Assembly: GCA_016195385.1 (NCBI GenBank)
Contig: JACPZS010000053.1
Span: forward strand, 1 to 62,335
Length of the DNA: 62,335 nt
Origin: Verrucomicrobiota bacterium
Lineage (GTDB): Bacteria; Verrucomicrobiota; Verrucomicrobiia; Limisphaerales; JACPZS01
Reading direction: 5' to 3'
Positions within the stretch are counted from its first letter, which is position 1, and every line of letters starts with the position of its first letter. Under the pieces are notes generated by a model. It ran no database searches. It was not told the origin of the DNA and worked only from the letters and a program-made list of their open reading frames with translations. Position numbers and translations under genes: made by a program. Positions 57,156 through 62,335 of this stretch are shown piece after piece.

Positions 57156-57623
57156 TCATTTGCCGGGCGGCGGCAGGATTTCCAGCCCGAATTTTTTCGC
57201 GATCTCCGTGACGCGCGGGATGTCCTGCTGTTGCTGCGGACTCAGCGCACCGATTTCCTCAAAGAATCCCTCGCAGCCCGCCGGCGTGATGACGCACATG
57301 AGCCGGCCGGGCGTCTGGCCGAGATAACGGTAGGTGTGCGCGATGTCGCGCGGCGCAAACAGGGTCGTGCCCGGTTTGGCGGAAATGGTTTTGCCTCCGA
57401 CGGTGAACTCGTATTCGCCTTCGAGCACTTGAAACGTCTCGTCCTCGCGGCGGTGGATGTGCGGTGGCGGACCGTCGCCCAGCTTGTCGTGCGTTTCGAC
57501 CACAGCCAGCAAACCGCCGGTGTCGCGTCCATGCACGCGGATGAGCATGGCTTTGCCAAAGATGTTCACCTGCTTGCCGCCGTCGGGCGGAACTTGAATT
57601 GGATTCATGGCAAGGATGTTCAT
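57156..57623 (-). CDS. Cupin domain protein
   Basis: The 155-aa cupin has metal-site residues in PPPHIHRREDETFQVLEG and IAHTYRYLG, and the same C-terminal tail type as its neighbour (FFEEIGALSPQQQQDIPRV). ATG 57623 was chosen. The frame stays open far upstream only because it runs antisense through the hairpin block and transposase, so longer versions are artefacts. It lies 31 bases upstream of the other cupin on the same strand. Confidence 0.85.
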   Translation of the reverse strand: MNILAMNPIQVPPDGGKQVNIFGKAMLIRVHGRDTGGLLAVVETHDKLGDGPPPHIHRREDETFQVLEGEYEFTVGGKTISAKPGTTLFAPRDIAHTYRYLGQTPGRLMCVITPAGCEGFFEEIGALSPQQQQDIPRVTEIAKKFGLEILPPPGK

Positions 57624-57731
57624 GTGTGGCTCATTCACTGGCAAGTCAACAATCCTCCCAGCCGCAAAGCGGTTGCGGGTTTTTGCAGATGGCCACACAT
57701 CCCGCCCGTCCATCGCGCGCGACCTTCGCCA

Positions 57732-57825
57732 CAACCGCGTTGCGGTTGATGATTTGTTGGACGATAACCCAGGGTAGCTCGTTCCTCGCAACCCTGGGCT
57801 GGAGGACACAATCCCTTTGGGATTG
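57732..57825. repeat. REP-like hairpin cluster
   Basis: Three stems lie in 94 bases: CAACCGC/GCGGTTG with a 3-base loop, CCCAGGGT/ACCCTGGG with a 15-base loop, and CAATCCC/GGGATTG with a 3-base loop. They lie directly upstream of the transposase, where RAYT enzymes have their target hairpins. Confidence 0.7.
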
Positions 57826-57887
57826 AACACCGATTCGCAACGCCGATTCACGCTGGCGAACCTCTTCCGATTTGGCATCCTTCCCTC

Positions 57888-58343
57888 ATGCCCCAATCCC
57901 TTTCCGCCGTTTACATTCATCTCGTCTTCTCCACCAAAGACCGCCGACCGCTCCTGCGCGACAAACCCGCGCGCGACGCGCTCCACTCGTACCTCGGCGG
58001 TGTCTCCAAACAACTCGATTGCCCGCCCCTCCTCGTCGGCGGCGTGGAAGACCACGTCCATCTGCTCGCGCGCTTCGGACGCACCATCACGCAGGCCGAA
58101 TGGGTAAAGGAATTGAAACGCGTCTCGAATCTCTGGCTGAAGGAACGCGGTCACGATTGCGCCGACTTCGAATGGCAAGGCGGCTACGCGGATTTCTCCG
58201 TGAGCCAATCCAATCTCGAACAGGTGAAGCAATACATCGCCGGACAGGAGGAGCATCACCGCAAGATTGGATTTCAGGACGAGTTGCGCGCGTTGCTGCG
58301 CAAGCACGAGATCGAATGGGATGAGAAATACGTTTGGGATTGA
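57888..58343 (+). CDS. REP-associated tyrosine transposase (Y1/IS200-like)
   Basis: The 151-aa HUH-type transposase has the HUH pair in VGGVEDHVHLLARFG. The likely catalytic Tyr is in EQVKQYIAGQEEHHRKIGF. An early LVFSTKDRRPLL strand is typical of the family. Such enzymes nick and join single-stranded DNA at hairpins and are held responsible for spreading REP sequences. It has full length for this compact family, so it may be active. The 264 bases upstream contain three hairpins. Confidence 0.85.
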   Translation: MPQSLSAVYIHLVFSTKDRRPLLRDKPARDALHSYLGGVSKQLDCPPLLVGGVEDHVHLLARFGRTITQAEWVKELKRVSNLWLKERGHDCADFEWQGGYADFSVSQSNLEQVKQYIAGQEEHHRKIGFQDELRALLRKHEIEWDEKYVWD

Positions 58344-58379
58344 ATTGCCGTCCGTGAGATTTGACGGCACTGCGAATTC
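58342..58379. repeat. Hairpin at transposase 3' side
   Basis: GCCGTC (58347-58352) and GACGGC (58363-58368) form a stem, with outer GAATT/GAATTC segments able to extend it imperfectly. It starts at the transposase stop and may mark the element's right end or act as a terminator. Confidence 0.45.
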
Positions 58380-58395
58380 CAACGACGAAGAGTGT

Positions 58396-59097
58396 TCATC
58401 TGTCTCTCACGGATTCATTGGTCGTGCCCGGATGGAGATGCGTCAGCGCGTAAAGCATCACATGGGCGAGGAAGAGGAATGTGCCGAACAGCGCCGTGAA
58501 CATGACGAGATGCTCAAGAGTGGGCCGATTCGCCGACCACTCGAAGAGATGTTGAAAGACATTCAAAGGATTGGTCAGGAGATCCCAACTGTTCCAGCGC
58601 AAGAAGCGGCCGATGTAAACGCCCAGGGCGCTGAGCCCGATTACGAGCGCGGCAAAACTCCAGCCTGCGACCGCGCCGCGCTTCCGTGTGACCACGTCTT
58701 GCATGAGATAGAGTGAAACAAAACCGAGCATCAATCCGTTCATCGCGAACAGGAGGATCAAAACCAGATCGATCCAGAAGTTGCCCGCGCGCGGCGGCGT
58801 GAGGTGAACGAGGTCGGTGCAGATGTAGGGCGCGTTCGGGAAAAAGATCAGCCACGCGCTCGCGGCGCAGAAAATTTTCCAACGGCGCGGTGATGCCGCG
58901 CGCAGTTGACGCTGGACGTTCAACGCGAAAATCAGCGGCAGCCATGCGAGGAAAAGGTTCCACACGAGATGAAGCTGCTCCCGTCCGGTAGCGAGAAAAC
59001 GGATGCAGACGAGCGCGATACCCACGAGCGTTGAGAACACCAAGGCGAGCACGGGACGGGAGAGTCTGTGCTCGGTCACGTTGGAGGAGTTGTTCAT
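58396..59097 (-). CDS. DUF1361 family membrane protein
   Basis: The 233-aa protein has about seven hydrophobic helices. It carries the family landmarks WNLFLAWLPLIFAL, WLIFFPNAPYICTDLVHL and GVYIGRFLRWNSWDLLTNP. The function is unknown; it sits in the inner membrane. Its ATG overlaps the stop of the upstream membrane-protein gene by 4 bases, so it is the last gene of the ispH-linked set. Confidence 0.85.
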   Translation of the reverse strand: MNNSSNVTEHRLSRPVLALVFSTLVGIALVCIRFLATGREQLHLVWNLFLAWLPLIFALNVQRQLRAASPRRWKIFCAASAWLIFFPNAPYICTDLVHLTPPRAGNFWIDLVLILLFAMNGLMLGFVSLYLMQDVVTRKRGAVAGWSFAALVIGLSALGVYIGRFLRWNSWDLLTNPLNVFQHLFEWSANRPTLEHLVMFTALFGTFLFLAHVMLYALTHLHPGTTNESVRDR

Positions 59098-59840
59098 TGT
59101 TTGGGTGGCCGCTTGTCCATGCACGCGGACCAGTGTTGGAGGAAAAACTTTTTCTCGGTTGGCAGCAGCGTGTCGGCCCGGCCGAGGATTGGCCGCAAGG
59201 CGGTGGTCATTTGCACGGCGACGAGAAGGAAGATGACGATCCAGACGTTCAGACCCGCCGTCGATTTGATCTGCTGATGCGCGAAGCCGGCGCACAAAAA
59301 TCGCAACCCGAAACACGTTGCGATAAACCAGAAGAAAAGGTGCAGCGCGCCCATCACGGGGAGCGACGAAGTCGATTGCGAAAAGACCCACGCTACCGGC
59401 GCGAAGCCGATCAGCAACACGGTCATGAGCGCGAGCAGACCGGCGAGCAGGCCGATTACTTCGACCAGCCGCGCAGTCGAACCGCCGAGGCAGGAGAAAA
59501 TGTACAGGCTCGGCAGGCAGATTAGCGCGGAGATGAGCAGGCCGGCGACGATCTTGAGCGGCGCGGCCCAAAGTTGAGTGCCGCCGGAGAACGTGCCGAC
59601 GACGACGCCATAAGCGAGCGTGCAAACCACGGTGAGGGCGAGCAACACGGCGAGCAACGCCCCGGCGTTGCCGTTGCCGAGTTGGAACATCACTCGCCGT
59701 GGCTGGCGCAGGATGGCTTCGATGGCTCCAACGATGCCCGCGACCGGAACGCGATCATCGGGAGATTCGCCGAGCGGCGAGGTCGGCGAGATTGACGACG
59801 AAATGATAGGCGGCAGGGAGGTTGGGTTTGAGTCGTTCAT
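59094..59840 (-). CDS. Membrane protein of unknown function
   Basis: The 248-aa protein has a Ser/Pro-rich cytoplasmic N-terminus (~50 residues) and six hydrophobic helices between ~60 and ~225. The arrangement resembles Yip1-type proteins, but no signature was found. It overlaps both neighbours by 4 bases, showing tight translational coupling within the set. Confidence 0.7.
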   Translation of the reverse strand: MNDSNPTSLPPIISSSISPTSPLGESPDDRVPVAGIVGAIEAILRQPRRVMFQLGNGNAGALLAVLLALTVVCTLAYGVVVGTFSGGTQLWAAPLKIVAGLLISALICLPSLYIFSCLGGSTARLVEVIGLLAGLLALMTVLLIGFAPVAWVFSQSTSSLPVMGALHLFFWFIATCFGLRFLCAGFAHQQIKSTAGLNVWIVIFLLVAVQMTTALRPILGRADTLLPTEKKFFLQHWSACMDKRPPKQ

Positions 59841-60400
59841 AGTTCGGTCATGGTTGAGTTAGAGTTCATGGTGCTGGCGCGTCGAAACAACAACGCCGAT
59901 GCGACAAACAGCATCGCGAAGAACGCATTCCCACCAAACCCCCTCAATTCAGGCGGTGTCCAGGAGGCAACCTGAGGCTTTCGAGTGAGCATCATGATCA
60001 GTGCGACCGCCAGGACCAACGCTTGAGCGAGCGCGGTGGCGAACAAGGCGCGTGCCATGCCATTTGGCTGCAAGCGCGCCAAGGCGGCACCGATGACCCC
60101 CACAATGGGCACCCCAAAATACATCGCGGCGGCAGGAGTGACGTCAGCCATTTGGACGAAGTTCCCCCAAGTGAGGAGGAACGCTGTCCACACCGCAATG
60201 CCGACGGCTAATCGGTATGTCGTGTTGTTCATTTTCTTCGCCACCAGTTCACACATGAGACCAGCGCCGAAGAGGAGAATGCCGACAAGAGCAAAGCCGC
60301 GAAGACCCCAGTTCCATCCTTCGACGAAATGGTTTCCCCACAAGGGGATCAGCAGGATGAATCCTGCCACGATCGCTGGCCGTACAATGATTTTTTTCAT
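59837..60400 (-). CDS. Membrane protein of unknown function
   Basis: The 187-aa protein has about six short hydrophobic helices (IVRPAIVAGFILLIPLWG, ALVGILLFGAGLMCELVA, MYFGVPIVGVIGAALA, ALAQALVLAVALIMMLT). No known motif was recognised. It ends in a Ser/Thr-rich tail and overlaps the following gene by 4 bases; an 11-base gap separates it from the gene before it. Confidence 0.7.
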   Translation of the reverse strand: MKKIIVRPAIVAGFILLIPLWGNHFVEGWNWGLRGFALVGILLFGAGLMCELVAKKMNNTTYRLAVGIAVWTAFLLTWGNFVQMADVTPAAAMYFGVPIVGVIGAALARLQPNGMARALFATALAQALVLAVALIMMLTRKPQVASWTPPELRGFGGNAFFAMLFVASALLFRRASTMNSNSTMTEL

Positions 60401-60411
60401 AATGGTGCAGG

Positions 60412-61203
60412 CTAAATTTTCTTTAAGGTGCGAGTCGGCGGCGACACAAGTTGCCGCGCGGCGAAGAAAACGCTTTCAAAAAAATTGCCCTGGAACGCTT
60501 CCTTGCGCAGAAATTCGACGGGCAGGCCGGGTGAGCCGACGAAGGGCCGCAGGTTCCATGAGAGCTGGCTGCCAAGGAGCAAGTTGCCGGCAAGCCAGGT
60601 GAACATGATCTTTTGCGCGATGGCCGAACTGCCGCTGAGACGGTGGAGCAATTGGAGCAAACGGAGATTGGCCGCAATGCCGGCAAACGCGATGGCCGCG
60701 ACTTGCACCAACAGTACAACGCTGTACGCCGAGCCGGCCTGCGCGCGCGCCGACAGCGGCGGCGTGTTCCAAACGAGAAAGAAGATGAGCGGACTGAACG
60801 CGCCGAGGATCGCAGCAGCAATGGTGAAGCTCATCAAGATCGCGACGAGCGATTGGCGGAAGGCGAGGTCGAGTCCGAGCAATGGCGCAAGCATGCCGTT
60901 GAGCAACGCGTTGCCGAGCGTCGTGAGCAGGACGAGCATGGGAAATTTTACCGCAGTATAAATGGATTGCAGCGGCGCACGCCAAATTCCGACTGCCGCC
61001 CCGAATGCTCCCGCGCCGATCAAAATCACGGCGAAGCAAAACAAAACCCGGTTCGCAGTGGGACGCTCGATCCAAGAGTTGATCACGTTCGCTTCGCCGC
61101 GCAACAGCTCGGGCACCTGGCGGATGTGTGCGAAGGCGGTCACTGATTTTTCGGCGAAGATGGTGAGCGGTGATGAAGCATTTGCTGGCGCTATGGAGCG
61201 CAA
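60412..61203 (-). CDS. Membrane protein of unknown function
   Basis: The ~263-aa protein has about six helices (VLFCFAVILIGAGAFGAAVG, FPMLVLLTTLGNALLNGMLA, VAILMSFTIAAAILGAFSPL and others) and an amphipathic C-terminus (KEAFQGNFFESVFFAARQLV). No ATG lies at a suitable position. TTG 61203 is the best start, overlapping the upstream gene's end by 13 bases, and GTG 61143 is an alternative. The family is unknown. Confidence 0.65.
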   Translation of the reverse strand: MRSIAPANASSPLTIFAEKSVTAFAHIRQVPELLRGEANVINSWIERPTANRVLFCFAVILIGAGAFGAAVGIWRAPLQSIYTAVKFPMLVLLTTLGNALLNGMLAPLLGLDLAFRQSLVAILMSFTIAAAILGAFSPLIFFLVWNTPPLSARAQAGSAYSVVLLVQVAAIAFAGIAANLRLLQLLHRLSGSSAIAQKIMFTWLAGNLLLGSQLSWNLRPFVGSPGLPVEFLRKEAFQGNFFESVFFAARQLVSPPTRTLKKI

Positions 61204-62039
61204 TTGAATTCCGGTGAATGCCGGCCGCAATGTTGGTTTCGAGCGATGGCGCCTGAAATCCAAACCCGACGGATTACTTCTACCACCGGCATTGCAAGCA
61301 GGCCGAGCGCGACCAGGAACAGCGGCCAGTTGAACCATTGCGGCAGCAGGTCACGAAGTTGTGCGGTGTTGCCGCCGTGGGCGAGGAGATGGATCGCGTC
61401 TGCCATGAAAACATAGAGCGAAAGCATTATTCCGGCGAACGCGGCGACGAGCGATGTTTTTCCGGGCCACAAAGGATTTTCCGGTGTGTCGTTTCGCGCG
61501 ACGAGGGCACCGAAGAGGATCAGCAGCACGGCGATGGACACGGGTGCCCAGACCGGTCCCCACCACGGCAGCGGGATGAGAAAGAGAATGTCCCAATCCG
61601 TGAGCGACAACGGCCAGCCCGTGAGTGGCACGAGCCAGAGGTAATACGCAATGTCCCACACACCGAACGCGAGCAGCGCGTACGCGAGCCGGCTGCGCCA
61701 CGTGCGCCCCGCCAGCCAGCCGACGGCGAGCAACATCACCATCGTCGCCACTTCGCGCACGATTTCCGCGAACCCGAAGCCACCAGCGAAGGGCAGCGGG
61801 TTGGGTTGGAAGGGCACGAGACGATCAATCAGCGAGCGCAGGTAGAAGACGACGGCGGATTCCACCCACGCCATCGCCAGCGCGTAAAGGACAACCGTGA
61901 GCCACGTCCACGAAGCGTGGTCTTTTACACTGGCTTCACGTGGTGTGGGCAAGCGGTGAGCGATCTCGCCTGCCGTGCTTGCTTGCGGCACCGAGACTGC
62001 GGCGCAAGTGAAAGGCTGCATCGGTGAGATGGTGTTCAT
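61191..62039 (-). CDS. Membrane protein of unknown function
   Basis: The 282-aa protein has a ~40-residue soluble N-terminus. About seven hydrophobic helices follow (WLTVVLYALAMAWVESAVVF, IVREVATMVMLLAVGWLAG, WDIAYYLWLVPLTGWPLSL, VSIAVLLILFGALVA). No domain was recognised. It overlaps ispH by 4 bases (ATGA), so it is translated from the same message. Confidence 0.7.
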   Translation of the reverse strand: MNTISPMQPFTCAAVSVPQASTAGEIAHRLPTPREASVKDHASWTWLTVVLYALAMAWVESAVVFYLRSLIDRLVPFQPNPLPFAGGFGFAEIVREVATMVMLLAVGWLAGRTWRSRLAYALLAFGVWDIAYYLWLVPLTGWPLSLTDWDILFLIPLPWWGPVWAPVSIAVLLILFGALVARNDTPENPLWPGKTSLVAAFAGIMLSLYVFMADAIHLLAHGGNTAQLRDLLPQWFNWPLFLVALGLLAMPVVEVIRRVWISGAIARNQHCGRHSPEFNCAP

Positions 62040-62335
62040 GCGGCCTCCTTCATCGCCGTCAACCGGACGATTGCCTGCTCGACGGCATCAATCACGCTGT
62101 CCGGCGTGCTCGTGCCCGCGGTGATTCCTACGGTGCTCGCGTTGTCGAACCACGCGCGGCGCAAATCGGCGGCGGTTTGCACGTGATGCACGCGGGCGCA
62201 ATGGCGCTGGCAAGTCGTGACCAATTCCCGCGTATTGTTGCTGTGCGCACCGCCGATCACGATGACGACGTCGCTCTGCTGCGCCAGCTCAATCGCGGCG
62301 GTCTGTCGCTGCTTGGTCGGCTGGCAGACGGTGTC
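62036..62335 (-). CDS. ispH: 4-hydroxy-3-methylbut-2-enyl diphosphate reductase, C-terminal part
   Basis: The last 99 residues of IspH/LytB, the final enzyme of the MEP isoprenoid pathway, are present; the gene is cut by the right window edge. Visible landmarks are DTVCQPTKQRQ with one of the three iron-sulphur cysteines, VIGGAHSNNTREL in the substrate site, and VGITAGTSTPDSVID near the C-terminus. The cofactor is a 4Fe-4S cluster. It is the most upstream visible member of a minus-strand set of six genes. Confidence 0.93.
   Translation of the reverse strand, partial: DTVCQPTKQRQTAAIELAQQSDVVIVIGGAHSNNTRELVTTCQRHCARVHHVQTAADLRRAWFDNASTVGITAGTSTPDSVIDAVEQAIVRLTAMKEAA

Larger units (their letters stand above)
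57732..58379. mobile_element. RAYT/IS200-like element with flanking hairpins
   Basis: The unit comprises three perfect hairpins on the left (57732-57748, 57768-57798, 57809-57825), a Y1-transposase gene (57888-58343) and an imperfect hairpin on the right (58342-58379). Exact ends cannot be set without other copies. Confidence 0.55.

Noticed and set aside
57624..58382. N-terminal extension of the cupin gene through the transposase region
   Set aside because: The extension is antisense to the hairpins and the HUH transposase and has no cupin-related sequence.

Overview
The window looks like chromosomal DNA of a Verrucomicrobiota bacterium, probably the Pedosphaera/Limisphaerales (subdivision 3) side. 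The reasons are a DUF1549/DUF1553 cytochrome-type protein, a PVC-type heme-binding protein with ThuA domains, a prepilin with the [20 protein letters not shown] leader, a cyclase-kinase-WD40 fusion, secreted proteins with the FYR(I/V) and NYVI-S-NL-W motifs, a short AtpH, and many ORF6N/RAYT-type accessory genes. This is inference from gene content; no rRNA, tRNA or CRISPR array was seen. No stretch longer than 300 bases lacks a gene or gene remnant.

Layout. 1-2.2 kb: 3' end of a large secreted Ig-like/VCBS protein with a strong terminator. 2.5-6.8 kb (minus): mntH, a universal stress protein and a CRTAC1-like FG-GAP protein, with a divergent PhyH dioxygenase. 7.9-16.4 kb (minus): secreted beta-helix protein, exported FAD oxidoreductase, a 1242-aa cyclase-kinase-WD40 protein carrying an in-frame palindromic repeat, and a small HTH protein. 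16.5-26.7 kb: DUF1549/1553 protein, DUF2806 protein, RlmD-type RNA methyltransferase, pseudopilin, YncE/phosphoesterase lipoprotein and an orphan secreted protein. 26.8-33.6 kb: a complete F-type ATP synthase operon atpBEFHAGDC ending in a good terminator, followed by mdh and a DUF2851 gene. 36.4-42.4 kb: Gfo/Idh/MocA oxidoreductase, M20 dipeptidase with two Opp/Dpp-type ABC ATPases, and an alkaline-phosphatase-fold protein. 42.4-44.5 kb: AT-rich accessory island with an ORF6N gene between two copies of a tail repeat, then a protein whose C-terminus resembles a diadenylate cyclase domain. 44.5-48.3 kb: a pheT that is frameshifted and apparently internally deleted, a YjfB-like small protein, and manC. 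48.5-53.6 kb: a 1707-aa ThuA/heme/NPCBM/ThuA protein. 53.6-58.4 kb: accessory segment with a VapBC module between two UbiD tail remnants, a TcmP/Gp37 pair, two cupins and a RAYT transposase with hairpins. 58.4-62.3 kb (minus): five linked membrane-protein genes downstream of ispH, which is cut by the window end.

Functional links. The ATP synthase genes form one complex. The two ABC ATPases and the dipeptidase fit peptide import and hydrolysis, but no permease or binding protein is here. mntH with a candidate metal-regulator dyad suggests Mn/Fe uptake. The most interesting segments are the ORF6N/cyclase-like island, the UbiD-remnant/VapBC/TcmP segment, and the repeat inserted inside the kinase domain.
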